Positions 51,956-61,542 are shown, numbered from the stretch's first letter. The stretch: DNA of 64,000 nucleotides from Rhizorhabdus sp049889055 (GCF_049889055.1 NZ_JBLTWO010000003.1:1-64000), one strand, 5' to 3'. The notes: generated by a model from the letters alone, not told the origin. Made by a program: numbers and translations.

Positions 51956-52747
51956 TCATTTCCCGGCCGCAGCCTGCCCATCGACCGGGGGAATGCGGCT
52001 CGCCACGATCGATCGCGTCGACCGCTCGATCGACCACAGCACACGATCTTCCTTCGGGTCCCAGGCGATCGCCTGGCCATTGGTCGGGATCGCCATCGTG
52101 CCCACATGCTGCAGTTCGGATCCCGCCTCGGGCAGCTTGAGCACATAAAGCTCGGGCCGGTCATGCCCGGTCATGTAGAGATAGCCGTCGCGTCCCCATA
52201 CCCCGCCGGACGAGCTGTAGGGCGCCATGCGTTCGAGCACGCTGTCCGGCAGCAGCCAGGCACCCTGTTCGCTGAAGTCGGCGCCATAACGAACGATGGT
52301 GGTCGAACGATGGTCGCGGCCCGCATCGCCGCCCTTGCCGTCATAATTGGCGAAGCACGCCCACCAGCTGCCATCATGCCAGTCGAGCCAGGTCAGCGAC
52401 CCCCGGCCGGGGCCGAGGCTGCGCGAGGCGACATGGGTCATGGTCCGCGTATCGAACCATTCGACCGAACTCGCCATCGGCGTCCTGGGATAGTTGGACG
52501 CGGCGCAGACCAACTTTTCCTTCAGGGCGATGCATGAATTCATGTGGCGGAACAGCACGGGATCGCCGGTCCAGCGTGCCACCACCGCGCCCGTATGGCG
52601 ATCGAGCTTCGCGATCGTCGCATTGTCGATCGCGAACAGGTGGCGGCCGTCGGAGACGACGCCCTGCCGGGCGTCCTCCGCCGCCATCCGTTTCTGCTCG
52701 ACGGCGGGCGAGAGGGCCAGGGCCAGGGCGAGGAGCGTCGCTGCCAT
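51956..52747 (-). CDS. Exported beta-propeller-like protein paired with a TonB receptor
   Basis: A 263-residue protein starting at ATG 52747 with a signal-like hydrophobic start (ATLLALALALSPA). Repeated blades follow: DGRHLFAIDNATIAKLDRHTG, FDTRTMTHVASRSLG, WGRDGYLYMTGHD and NGQAIAWDPKEDRVLWSIER, like YncE/lactonase-type propellers. Its start overlaps the TonB-receptor stop (TGATG), so it is translated with it and probably acts in the periplasm on the same ligand. The ligand is unknown. Confidence 0.7.
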   Translation of the reverse strand: MAATLLALALALSPAVEQKRMAAEDARQGVVSDGRHLFAIDNATIAKLDRHTGAVVARWTGDPVLFRHMNSCIALKEKLVCAASNYPRTPMASSVEWFDTRTMTHVASRSLGPGRGSLTWLDWHDGSWWACFANYDGKGGDAGRDHRSTTIVRYGADFSEQGAWLLPDSVLERMAPYSSSGGVWGRDGYLYMTGHDRPELYVLKLPEAGSELQHVGTMAIPTNGQAIAWDPKEDRVLWSIERSTRSIVASRIPPVDGQAAAGK

Positions 52748-55359
52748 CAGAGCTTCACCGAGATGCCGCCATAATAGGTCCGTCCGTAGCGTTCGTTCTG
52801 GATCACCCAATCCTGGCGTCCGCCCTGATATTGGCGGGTGGGCTCGTCGGTCAGGTTCTGCGCCTCGGCAAAGATACGGATATTGTCGCTCAGCGCCAAA
52901 CTGATCTTGGCGTCCAGCCGCCGCAGATCGTCATTATACTGGTCCTGATAGTCGATCGCCCCGGCGGCCAGCAGCGACCGGCCGGTGTTGTGATAGGCGA
53001 TCGAGCCTTCCAGCGGCCCGCGCTGGTAGAAGAGTTCCGCCCCATACAGGTAGCGCGACTGGCTCGGAAAGGTCGACGTGCGCCCGTCGGCCAGACGCAG
53101 CGTGGAGTTGGTCAGCGTGCCGGTCAGGCTTACGCCGAAGCCCGACAGCAGGCCCGGCAGGAAGCTGAACTGCTGCTGATACTGCGCTTCGATGCCGACG
53201 ATGTCGCCCCGGTTCGCATTGAGCGGCTGGGTCGTCCGCAGGATGTCGTAGGTGCGCCCGTCCAGCGTGACGTTGTTCTGGGTGAAGCTCTGCGTGAAGA
53301 TCGGGTTCTTGATGAACTTGGCGAACACGCCGACGCTCAACAGGCCGCCCTTGGCGAAATACCATTCGGCGGTCGCGTCGAAATTGTCCGACCGATAGGG
53401 CTTCAGATTGGGGTTGCCGAAGGAAATGCTCCCCTCGAACGTGCCCGCAGTGCTGCCATCCTCATAGCTCAGCGATCCGCTCGGCGACAGCTGCGCGTAA
53501 TTGGGCCGACCGACACTGCGCGTATAGGCGAGCCGGAAAACGGTGTCGTCCGACGGCGTGATGCGGACGATCATGCTCGGCAGGAAATCATCATAGCTGT
53601 TTTGCGCGCGGACCTGCACCACGGCGGCGGCCCCGCCATTGACGCTGGCAAGCTGGAAGCCCGTGACGTTCAGCTTGGTGCGCTCATAGCGCAGACCTGG
53701 CGTGATGGTGATCGCGCCCAGGTCGATATTGGCCATCGCATAGGCGGCCCAGACATCCTCGCCGACGACGAAGTCGTTGAGCGTGGCGTTCGCCAGCGAT
53801 GTCGCATTGTCCTTCACGAACAGATTGCCCGTCAGATTGGCGGCAGTGAAGGCGCGGATCGCGTCGAGATCGATGACGGGCGACACGGTATAGGGCTTGC
53901 CCGCCTTGGGGTAGGACTGCACGGGCTCACCGGCCAGCCCGAACTGGGCGAGGGTGAAGCGCGTCGCCGCGCTGCCGCCGCGCGTCCAGACGTCGTTGTT
54001 GGAGTCGAAATCCTTGTCGGTCGTGCGGTACTTGCCCCCGAATTTCAGGAAGCTGCCGTCACCCAGCGATGCGAGGTCATAGGTCAGGTCGACCTTAGCC
54101 TGCCAGATATCCTCGTCGCCGCGTTCGTTCTGCTCGGTATATTGGCGGAAGTTCATCTGCGACGCGCTGCACTCGGTCCGAGGCGCTGCGCTGAAGATCT
54201 TGTCCGAGAAATCGAAGTCGACCGTGCCGGGGTTGCAGCGGAACTGCCACAGCTGGTTGGGCTCGCGCACCTCGTTGTGAACGCGGGCCAGCACATAATC
54301 GAGCTTGAGCAGGTCGAACCGGCTCGATCCGCCGATCATGCCGGCGAGGACCGATTTCTGCTTATGCTCCTGGCGCAGATCCTGCCGCCGCTCCGGGCCC
54401 GAACCGTTGCCGACGCCGACATTGGGCGTGCCCGTTACCGTCCCCGACAGGCCATTGCCATCCAGAGCGAAGGCGCGTGAGCCGACCAGCGCGTCGGTCG
54501 CGAAATCGAGACGGTAGCGCTGACGATACTCGTCCTCGGTAAACCGGCTATAGATACCGCGGAGGTAGAATTGATGGTCCTCGTTCGGCCGCCAGTCGAG
54601 CGATCCGGTCGCGCCGATGCGCTCGCGCCTCAGGCTGTAGTCGGTATATTTGATGTTGATCGGCAACCCGCCGCGCGCGGCGCCGGCCACCGGGCGCCAG
54701 TCGTCGGGATACAGGCCATAGCTGGTGTAGGTCCGGTCCGAATAGCTGGCGCCGAGCGCAATGCCGAACTGCTCTTCGCTGCCGAAGCGCTTGGCGACGG
54801 CCAGATCGCCCCGGATCGGTCGCTTGTCGTTCAGTTCCTGATAGCCGAGCTGTGCATTGGCGACGAGCGCGAACGGGTCGCGAAAGTCATAGGCGGTCTG
54901 GGTGACGAGGTTGATCGTGCCGCCGATGCCCTGTCCGTCCATGTCCGGGGTCCGCGCCTTCGACACCTCGACCCGGTTGAGCAACTGGCCCGATATCACG
55001 TCGAGGGGCAGCGCGCGGGTCTGCCCGTCGGGATTGCCGATCTCGATCCCGTTGATCGTGTAGCCGTTGAGGTCGGAAGGGATACCGCGAACCGACACGA
55101 AGCGGCCTTCGCCCTGGTCATAGGTCACACCGACGCCGGGCAGGCGTTCGACGACTTCGGCGACGTTCCGGTCGGGCAGGCGGCCAATCTCGTCTGCGGC
55201 AGCGATGTCGGCGATGCCGATCGCATCGCGCTTCGCGGCGATGGCGCGTTCCTGCTGGGCGCGCTGCCCGGTCACGACGATATCGTCGGCCTCCTGCGCC
55301 GCAGCGGCGGAGCCCAGACACAACAGCGCCACTCCGGCGAGCAGATGCGAACGGTTCAT
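52747..55359 (-). CDS. TonB-dependent receptor (Xanthomonas/Caulobacter type)
   Basis: An 870-residue outer-membrane transporter. Signal HLLAGVALLCLGSAAAAQ, TonB box DIVVTGQR, plug domain with PDRNVAEVVERLPGVGVT, RFVSVRGIPSDLNGYTING and GIGGTINLVT (residues 25-160), then a beta barrel ending in ERYGRTYYGGISVKL. The last residue is Leu instead of the usual Phe. ATG 55359 follows AGGGGG. Such receptors in sphingomonads take up sugars, aromatic compounds or iron complexes; no substrate can be assigned. Confidence 0.91.
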   Translation of the reverse strand: MNRSHLLAGVALLCLGSAAAAQEADDIVVTGQRAQQERAIAAKRDAIGIADIAAADEIGRLPDRNVAEVVERLPGVGVTYDQGEGRFVSVRGIPSDLNGYTINGIEIGNPDGQTRALPLDVISGQLLNRVEVSKARTPDMDGQGIGGTINLVTQTAYDFRDPFALVANAQLGYQELNDKRPIRGDLAVAKRFGSEEQFGIALGASYSDRTYTSYGLYPDDWRPVAGAARGGLPINIKYTDYSLRRERIGATGSLDWRPNEDHQFYLRGIYSRFTEDEYRQRYRLDFATDALVGSRAFALDGNGLSGTVTGTPNVGVGNGSGPERRQDLRQEHKQKSVLAGMIGGSSRFDLLKLDYVLARVHNEVREPNQLWQFRCNPGTVDFDFSDKIFSAAPRTECSASQMNFRQYTEQNERGDEDIWQAKVDLTYDLASLGDGSFLKFGGKYRTTDKDFDSNNDVWTRGGSAATRFTLAQFGLAGEPVQSYPKAGKPYTVSPVIDLDAIRAFTAANLTGNLFVKDNATSLANATLNDFVVGEDVWAAYAMANIDLGAITITPGLRYERTKLNVTGFQLASVNGGAAAVVQVRAQNSYDDFLPSMIVRITPSDDTVFRLAYTRSVGRPNYAQLSPSGSLSYEDGSTAGTFEGSISFGNPNLKPYRSDNFDATAEWYFAKGGLLSVGVFAKFIKNPIFTQSFTQNNVTLDGRTYDILRTTQPLNANRGDIVGIEAQYQQQFSFLPGLLSGFGVSLTGTLTNSTLRLADGRTSTFPSQSRYLYGAELFYQRGPLEGSIAYHNTGRSLLAAGAIDYQDQYNDDLRRLDAKISLALSDNIRIFAEAQNLTDEPTRQYQGGRQDWVIQNERYGRTYYGGISVKL

Positions 55360-55491
55360 CGGTAACCCCCTGAAAGATAAAGTCGGAGGTCGGGTATCGG
55401 AGGGGCGTGACAGCTGCGTTGAGGAGGCATGACGAAATGAAGTCGCGAAGCCGCGCTTGAGGCGCGGGCGACTCCCCGATACAGGCAGGGG

Positions 55492-56775
55492 ATGGATCGC
55501 ATCACCATCAGGGGCGGAAACCGCCTGTCCGGCCGCCTGCAGATTTCCGGCGCCAAGAACGCCGCGCTCACGCTGCTTCCGTGCGCGCTTCTGACCGAAG
55601 AGAAGCTGACGCTGACCAACTTGCCACGGCTCGCCGACGTCGACGGTTTTGGCCATCTGCTCAACGAACTCGGCGTCTCGACGACCGTGCGTCGCGGGCA
55701 GGGCGACCTGATCGGGCGTGAGATGACGATGTCGGCAAAGGCGATCGCTTCGACCGTCGCGCCCTACGATATCGTCCGCAAGATGCGGGCCTCGATTCTC
55801 GTTCTCGGCCCCCTTCTGGCCCGCTCGGGCGAGGCGACGGTGTCGCTGCCTGGCGGATGCGCGATCGGCAACCGTCCGATCGACCTGCACCTCAAGGCCC
55901 TCGAAGCGCTGGGAGCGCAGATCGAACTGACTGCCGGCTATGTCCGTGCGACCGCGCCCAGTGGCGGCCTGCGCGGCGGAAGGATCAACTTTCCGGTCGT
56001 GTCGGTCGGCGCGACCGAGAATGCCCTGATGGCGGCGGTGCTGGCCCAGGGCGAAACGATCATGGAAAATGTCGCGCGCGAGCCCGAGATCGTCGACCTG
56101 TCACGCTGCCTGGTCGCGATGGGCGCCGAGATCGACGGAATCGGCAGCGACCGCCTGACAGTGCGCGGCAAGACCAGCCTGCATGGCGCCGAATATGAGG
56201 TGATGCCCGACCGGATCGAGGCGGGCAGCTATGCCTGCGCCGCCGCGATGACCGGAGGCGATCTCTTTCTGGCCGGCGCGCGGATCGAGGATATGGAAGC
56301 GATCCTGTCGGGGCTGCGCGAGGCGGGCGTCACCGTCGAGGGGCAGGCCGACGGCATTCGCGTGGCTGCCAGTGGTCGCCCATCCGGCCTGACCCTTTCG
56401 ACCGCGCCGTTTCCGGCGTTTCCGACCGACATGCAGGCTCAGTTCATGGCGATGCTGGCGCTGGCGGATGGCACCAGCGTCCTGACCGAAACCATCTTCG
56501 AGAACCGCTACATGCATGTGCCCGAGCTGGCGCGCATGGGGGCGGATATCCAGGTCCATGGCCGGACTGCCGTGGTCAAGGGCGTCGAGGGGCTCGTCGG
56601 CGCCGACGTCATGGCGACCGATCTGCGCGCCTCGATGAGTCTGGTGCTGGCGGGGCTGGCAGCCGAGGGGGAAACCCGCGTCCACCGCGTCTATCATCTC
56701 GACCGCGGCTACGAACGGCTCGAAGAGAAGCTGTCGGCGGTCGGCGCAGATATCGAGCGCGAAAGCGACAGCTGA
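55492..56775 (+). CDS. murA: UDP-N-acetylglucosamine 1-carboxyvinyltransferase
   Basis: A 427-residue EPSP-synthase-fold enzyme for the first committed step of peptidoglycan synthesis (transfer of enolpyruvate from PEP). Lys 22 in SGAKNAALTLLP and the fosfomycin-target Cys 123 in LPGGCAIGNRPIDLHL are present, as is FPTDMQAQFMAM in the second half. ATG 55492 is the family start. Divergent from the TonB receptor. Confidence 0.96.
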   Translation: MDRITIRGGNRLSGRLQISGAKNAALTLLPCALLTEEKLTLTNLPRLADVDGFGHLLNELGVSTTVRRGQGDLIGREMTMSAKAIASTVAPYDIVRKMRASILVLGPLLARSGEATVSLPGGCAIGNRPIDLHLKALEALGAQIELTAGYVRATAPSGGLRGGRINFPVVSVGATENALMAAVLAQGETIMENVAREPEIVDLSRCLVAMGAEIDGIGSDRLTVRGKTSLHGAEYEVMPDRIEAGSYACAAAMTGGDLFLAGARIEDMEAILSGLREAGVTVEGQADGIRVAASGRPSGLTLSTAPFPAFPTDMQAQFMAMLALADGTSVLTETIFENRYMHVPELARMGADIQVHGRTAVVKGVEGLVGADVMATDLRASMSLVLAGLAAEGETRVHRVYHLDRGYERLEEKLSAVGADIERESDS

Positions 56776-56785
56776 GCGAGACCGC

Positions 56786-56808
56786 GGGGGCAGGCGTCGA
56801 CCGCCCCC
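56786..56808. terminator. Hairpin between convergent murA and hemerythrin genes
   Basis: Stem GGGGGC(A)GG / CCGCCCCC around CGTCGA, directly after murA. No T-run, so a weak terminator call. Confidence 0.35.
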
Positions 56809-56817
56809 ATTGTCCCA

Positions 56818-57378
56818 TCAGCTCCGTGCCACCTCATCGGGCTGGGCCTCGTCGGTGCGGCCGGTCTCTCCGGTCGATATGATCTGATCATAGAGTTCCG
56901 CCTGGCGTGCGCGGAGCGTCTCGCCGAGCGCATTGAGGTCGATTTCACCTTTGTCGTGCGCCTCGCGCGCAACGGCGAACATGTCCTCATCCTCCTCGTC
57001 GATGTGGTGGATGGTCTCTTCGCCCAAGACATGGACCTTGGCAGCGAACAGCGGTTCGTCACCGTTCAACTGCTCCAGTTCGGCGACGATCCTTTTGCCC
57101 GATTGATGCTCGACGATACCCTCGTTCACCTCGTCCTCACCGAGCACCGGGCGTAGCGCCGGATAGAGAAGCTCTTCCTCGATCGCCATGTGAACGGTCA
57201 GCCGCATGCAGATTTCCCGCGCCACCTGCACCAGCCTCTCCGGATTGGCGTCCTCGGCCTCATCGAACAGGCTGCGGAAGGCGTGGTGTTCTTCCTTCAG
57301 CAGGGCGATGGCCAAGGGGTCACCGGCAGAAATCTTGTGGGGTTCCCGCTTGTTCCGGCTCGCATAACGGTCCAACAT
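56818..57378 (-). CDS. Hemerythrin-like domain protein
   Basis: A 186-residue helical protein. Iron ligands of the four-helix bundle appear as KEEHHAFRSLFDEA, RLTVHMAIEEELLYPAL, GIVEHQSGKRIVAELE and HHIDEEDEDMF (His/His/Glu pattern). Such proteins bind O2 or NO at a di-iron site or serve as stress sensors. ATG 57378 follows GGGAGAG; an earlier frame opening at 57408 is less likely. The C-terminus has GETLRARQAELYDQI. Confidence 0.88.
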   Translation of the reverse strand: MLDRYASRNKREPHKISAGDPLAIALLKEEHHAFRSLFDEAEDANPERLVQVAREICMRLTVHMAIEEELLYPALRPVLGEDEVNEGIVEHQSGKRIVAELEQLNGDEPLFAAKVHVLGEETIHHIDEEDEDMFAVAREAHDKGEIDLNALGETLRARQAELYDQIISTGETGRTDEAQPDEVARS

Positions 57379-57494
57379 CGCGCTCTCCCTATATGGGTTG
57401 AACTCCAAACGATGGAGCGCGGCCGCCGTTCCCCCCGTCGGCGATCATCCGCCTGCGCCTCATTTCATCTGATTTTGGGTGCATGCCCTGTTGC

Positions 57495-57511
57495 CAAGTT
57501 TGCGCAACTTG
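57495..57511 (+). promoter_or_regulatory. Putative operator dyad
   Basis: CAAGTT-5-AACTTG, a perfect six-base-arm palindrome with a TGCGC centre, 128 bases before the winged-helix gene in the divergent region. It has the size and symmetry of a MarR-type operator. Function inferred from position. Confidence 0.32.
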
Positions 57512-57638
57512 TGTGATTTTGAATAGATTGATCCATAACGGACCAATTCCGTGCTGACAGCTTTTTGCCGATTGCTAGTTTTTACAGCGACATGAAACCC
57601 GGGGACGGGCATGTTTTACAGCGTGCTGGAGAAGGTTG

Positions 57639-58538
57639 ATGGATGTCGGGGGGAATTCTCCCACTATTTTGATCTTCAGCGATTCGGCCGATGGCGCATC
57701 GGCAGCAGTACGTCATGCGGAGGCGCATGGCGGCAAGGTCGCTGCCACGCTGCCCCTCATGGGTGCTCTCGATCGGCTTGATCCGCAGCTGCCGGTGGAC
57801 CTCGTCATCATCGATGTCAGTCGTGACCATGGCGAGCCGCTGGACGAACTGCTCCGGCGGGTCGACCGCGCTGCACGGCACCGCCATTTCTCCAGCGTCG
57901 TCGTCGCTTCGCCAGACGTGCTTGACATCGTCCTTGCGCGGGTCGGTCATGAGGATGTCGACCTTGTGGTTGGCCGCGACAGCCGGGCGCTGGAGGAGGT
58001 GATCGCCGAGCGCCTTGCGGCAGAAACCAAAGTTCTTCAGGAGGTTCGGCTGAAAGGAGCGGTCGGGGAACTTCTGCACCCGGTGATGCCGCCACTGCCC
58101 GACACGCTGACCCGAGGCCTGGGCCTGCCCTTGCGCGAAGAGCGCGAGGCCTATCGGCTCGCTGCAGGCAACCCGCCCGAAGTGGTCGAGCGGACGCTGC
58201 TCGATGCAGCGACGATCCGCGACATGATCCGCGCGCGGCGGATGCGCGAGCATCTGTTCGGCCATGGGCTGTTCGCCGATCCGGCCTGGGACATATTGCT
58301 CGACCTCACCGCCGCGCGGCTGGAAGGCAGGCCGGTGGCCGTGTCCAGCCTGTGCATCGCGGCGGCGGTTCCCGCCACGACGGCGCTCCGCTGGATCAAG
58401 CAGTTGACCGACGCGGGGCTGCTGCACCGGGTTGCCGATCCCGAGGACGGGCGGCGCGTGTTCATTGAACTGACCGATCGTGCAGCGCGGGCGATGGGCG
58501 AATATTTCGACGCGGTGCCCTGGCCCCGTCGGGGCTAG
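57639..58538 (+). CDS. Pseudo-receiver / winged-helix regulator
   Basis: A 299-residue two-domain protein. Residues 1-130 have a response-regulator-like alternation (ILIFSDSADGASAAVRHAEA, VDLVIIDVSRDHG, FSSVVVASPDV), but the acidic cluster and the conserved Lys of true receivers are not clear, so phosphorylation is doubtful. Residues 200-299 hold a winged helix (VAVSSLCIAAAVPATTALRWIKQLTDAGLLHRV) like MarR. RBS GGAGAAGG is very close to ATG 57639; a TTG at 57636 is the alternative start. Confidence 0.75.
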   Translation: MDVGGNSPTILIFSDSADGASAAVRHAEAHGGKVAATLPLMGALDRLDPQLPVDLVIIDVSRDHGEPLDELLRRVDRAARHRHFSSVVVASPDVLDIVLARVGHEDVDLVVGRDSRALEEVIAERLAAETKVLQEVRLKGAVGELLHPVMPPLPDTLTRGLGLPLREEREAYRLAAGNPPEVVERTLLDAATIRDMIRARRMREHLFGHGLFADPAWDILLDLTAARLEGRPVAVSSLCIAAAVPATTALRWIKQLTDAGLLHRVADPEDGRRVFIELTDRAARAMGEYFDAVPWPRRG

Positions 58539-58574
58539 GCGCCAGCCCTTCACGAGCCGGCGCCCCCGATAGTA

Positions 58575-59894
58575 TCAGACGATGTGGCGCAGCGCCTGGG
58601 CGAAGTCCGCGATCAGATCGTCTGGATCCTCGATACCGATCGAGATGCGGACGAGATTGTCGCCGATGTCGAGTGCACGCTTGCGCTCTTCCGGCACCGA
58701 CAAATGGGTCATGCCGGCCGGATGGCTCGCGAGCGTTTCGGTTCCACCCAGGCTGACTGCAAGCTTCGCGATCTTGAGCGCGTCGAGAAAGGCGAAGGCC
58801 TCGGTCTCGCCGCCCTTGAGATAGAGCGAGAAGGTCGAGCCGGCGCCGGTGCAGTGCCGGCGGTAGATGTCGGCCTGGCGCGATCCGTCCTCGTGAAAAC
58901 CGAGATAGCCGACCCGCTCGACCTGCGGCTGCGCTCGCAGCCATTCGCAGACCCTGGCGGCATTTTCGCCCGCGCGGGTCATGCGGAGCTCGAGCGTTTC
59001 GAGCGAGCGCAGCAGCATCCAGGCCGTGTTGGGGTCGGTGATGGTGCCGATCGTGTTGCGCATCGCCCGGACCGGGTCGAGCAGCTTCTTCGCGCCGACC
59101 ACGCCCCCGGCGACGAGGTCGCTATGGCCCCCGGCATATTTGGTCAGCGAGTAGACGACCAGATCGGCGCCGTGGCGCAGAGGCTTGGACCAGAGCGGGC
59201 CAAGGAAGGTGTTGTCGATCGCGATCGGCGGCACGTCCTCTTCGCCCGCGAACAGCCGGTCGCGCACATCGCGGACGGCCTCGACATCGACCAGCGCGTT
59301 GGTGGGGTTGGCCGGGCTTTCGAGATAGATCAGCGACACGCGGCCCTTGGCCTTGGCCGCCTCGATCACGGTGCCGATCTCTTCGGGCGTGGCACCGGCG
59401 GGGAAGTCCAGCCAGGACACGCCGAACTTGCCCAGGATGCGCCCGATCAGCGTCTCCGTGGCGGCATAGAGCGGCGCCGAATGGACGATCACGTCGCCCG
59501 GCCGGACCGTCGCCAGCAGCAGCGTGGCAATGGCGGCCATGCCGCTGGAAAAGGAGAGGGCGTCTTCGGCATCTTCCCAGATACCCAGGCGATCCTCCAA
59601 AATCTCCTGGTCGGGGCCGTTGAAGCGCGAATAGACGAGGCCGTCCGCCCCGCCGGGGCGCTTGCCGGTCACGCCTTCGAAGTGCCGCTTGCCGGCGGCG
59701 GCGCTCTCGAAGACGAAGGTCGAGGTTAGGAAGATCGGCGGCTTCAGCGCGCCTTCCGACAGCATCGGATCATAGCCATGGCCCATCATCAGGGTGGACG
59801 GCCGGAGGCGGCGGCCGTCCAGTTCCAATATCTCGGCTTTGGGGCGACGACGCGGCGTCACCCCGCCAATGGCGGAGTCTTCGGTGTTTGGCAT
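58575..59894 (-). CDS. Cystathionine gamma-synthase family PLP enzyme
   Basis: A 439-residue Cys/Met metabolism enzyme. YSRFNGPDQEILEDRLG, SFSSGMAAIATLLLA, DNTFLGPLWSKPL and the PLP-Lys motif VVYSLTKYAGGHSDL are all present. Candidates are cystathionine gamma-synthase, O-succinylhomoserine sulfhydrylase or methionine gamma-lyase; substrate residues cannot be judged by eye. An N-terminal extension of about 30 residues precedes the usual start. Confidence 0.9.
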   Translation of the reverse strand: MPNTEDSAIGGVTPRRRPKAEILELDGRRLRPSTLMMGHGYDPMLSEGALKPPIFLTSTFVFESAAAGKRHFEGVTGKRPGGADGLVYSRFNGPDQEILEDRLGIWEDAEDALSFSSGMAAIATLLLATVRPGDVIVHSAPLYAATETLIGRILGKFGVSWLDFPAGATPEEIGTVIEAAKAKGRVSLIYLESPANPTNALVDVEAVRDVRDRLFAGEEDVPPIAIDNTFLGPLWSKPLRHGADLVVYSLTKYAGGHSDLVAGGVVGAKKLLDPVRAMRNTIGTITDPNTAWMLLRSLETLELRMTRAGENAARVCEWLRAQPQVERVGYLGFHEDGSRQADIYRRHCTGAGSTFSLYLKGGETEAFAFLDALKIAKLAVSLGGTETLASHPAGMTHLSVPEERKRALDIGDNLVRISIGIEDPDDLIADFAQALRHIV

Positions 59895-60003
59895 GAGGGA
59901 TTCCTGCGAAAATATTTTATGATGCCGCGATGATGCGCCGTGCGCTGGCCGGAGGCAAGGTGGGCAGGCCGGTCGGATCGGGCCAGCCGGACGCAGCGCG
60001 GGC

Positions 60004-60570
60004 TCAGGCGAGCTGGCGCAGCAGCTGGACGGCCATGGCGATCCACAGCGCGTCGGCGACGACGATCTGGCGCTGACCCTGTCCGGGCGGGACCAGATGC
60101 AGGCGATTGCCCTGGCGATCGGTGAGCCGGCCGAAGGCGAAGCGGCCGCCGGGACGTGGCACGAGGATGTCCCGGTTCAGGGCGCGGCCGAAGCCGTCGG
60201 CGGTAATCCGTTCGAGCCACAGCAGATCGCCCGCCCGATATTCGCCGACGCTCTGATCGACCCGCATCAGCAGGGCGGGCGGTGCCGTCATCGACATCGG
60301 TACCGATTCGCCTTCTGCGGCAGCCACAGCGCCGTCGGGCCCCAGCACTGCGTCTATTCCCGGCAGCGGGGGCGGGGGCAGGGCGACCAGTTCGGCAGCG
60401 TCGACCCCCATCGCGGCGGCAATACGGTTGAGCCAGGCGACCGACAGGGTACGGCTGCCTTGTTCGAGGCGGCCGATCGTCTGCGCAGTCGTCGGAGGCT
60501 CGCAACGCTCGGCGACCTGCTGCAGGGTCAGGCCCCTGGCGCGTCTCGTTTCGCGGATCCGGGTCTTCAT
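60004..60570 (-). CDS. XRE regulator with S24/LexA-like C-terminal domain
   Basis: A 188-residue protein: helix-turn-helix at residues 1-60 (LTLQQVAERCEP ... TIGRLEQGSRTLSVAWLNRIA), then a C-terminal beta domain with SVGEYRAGDLLWLERI and a final hydrophobic helix, similar to phage-repressor-type S24 domains. No catalytic Ser-Lys pair is evident, so it may sense a ligand instead of cleaving itself. ATG 60570 (or 60573) follows GGAAG. It diverges from a SOUL gene. Confidence 0.75.
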   Translation of the reverse strand: MKTRIRETRRARGLTLQQVAERCEPPTTAQTIGRLEQGSRTLSVAWLNRIAAAMGVDAAELVALPPPPLPGIDAVLGPDGAVAAAEGESVPMSMTAPPALLMRVDQSVGEYRAGDLLWLERITADGFGRALNRDILVPRPGGRFAFGRLTDRQGNRLHLVPPGQGQRQIVVADALWIAMAVQLLRQLA

Positions 60571-60685
60571 CATTCTTCCGTCGCAAGCTGCCCGCAGATG
60601 CTTAGGGCAGGACGCTGGCGCGGCAAAGCGCGCTCTGGCCATTGGCAGCAGCGCGCCTTATGCGGCGAGGCCGAAGGAGTGTCGC

Positions 60686-61294
60686 ATGGCAAGGATCGGC
60701 TGGGGCAGGATATTGGCGGGCGTCGCGGCCGTGACAGCGGCGGGCGCGGCCTATGTCTATATCAAGCAGCGCAAGGCGCGGGCGCCGCTTCACGAAACGA
60801 TCGAGAGCGACGGCGCGTTCGAGATCCGGCGCTATCCTGACCTGCTGATGCTGGAGACGGTCCAGCAGGGATCGCGCGACCGCGCGCTTGGTAACGGCTT
60901 CGGCCTGCTCGCCGACTATATGTTCGGCGAAGGGCGTGAGGGCGACGAGATCCCGATCGTGATGCCGGTGTTCGGCGAGGCGCTGGCCGGGGACGCCTGG
61001 AAGATCCGCTTCGTCCTGCCGGCCGGAACCGACCCGGCCACGCTGGCGCCGCCGGGCCATGGTATCCAGATTACCGAGCGTCCGGCGCGCGACGTGGCGG
61101 TCATCAGCGTACCGGGGCGCCCCACCGACAAACTCTTCGCCCGCCGCGAGACGGAACTGCGCGCATGGATCGTGGCGCGATCGCTACAGTGTGCTGGGCC
61201 GGTCGAACATGCCTATTACAACTCGCCCCTGAAGCCGGGAACGGCGCATCCCAACGCTTTGCTGATACCCATTGCGCGCCCGTCGGAGGGATAG
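60686..61294 (+). CDS. SOUL-family heme-binding-like protein
   Basis: A 202-residue membrane-anchored protein: N-terminal hydrophobic ILAGVAAVTAAGAAYVYI, then the SOUL/HEBP fold (DGAFEIRRYPDLLMLETV, LADYMFGEGREGDEIPIVMPVF, WKIRFVLPAG). The family binds heme or related tetrapyrroles in eukaryotes; bacterial members are uncharacterised. AAGGAGT precedes ATG 60686. It is divergent from the XRE gene and could be its target. Confidence 0.85.
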   Translation: MARIGWGRILAGVAAVTAAGAAYVYIKQRKARAPLHETIESDGAFEIRRYPDLLMLETVQQGSRDRALGNGFGLLADYMFGEGREGDEIPIVMPVFGEALAGDAWKIRFVLPAGTDPATLAPPGHGIQITERPARDVAVISVPGRPTDKLFARRETELRAWIVARSLQCAGPVEHAYYNSPLKPGTAHPNALLIPIARPSEG

Positions 61295-61542
61295 ACGCTT
61301 TCCGCGATCTGTTGCCCGAAAGCCACATGTCGAAACAGCTGCGAAATTTTTTTGCGACGCAGGCAACCCTTTCATTACACGGTCGTTATGCGGCTATCTG
61401 GGTGGCTGACAGTATCGCGAAACACGCTTTCGTGTTGGTGGCTGGTCGCTGCAGAAACGGATGCTCTTGCGCTTGCACGCATCCGGGTGAATGGTTTAGG
61501 TGAACACAGTTCCTGATGGAACCTGTTGGAAAGGGGATTTAT

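Noticed and set aside
52534..54480. A 648-codon plus-strand frame
   Set aside because: It lies antisense to the TonB receptor and the propeller-like gene and has shadow composition.
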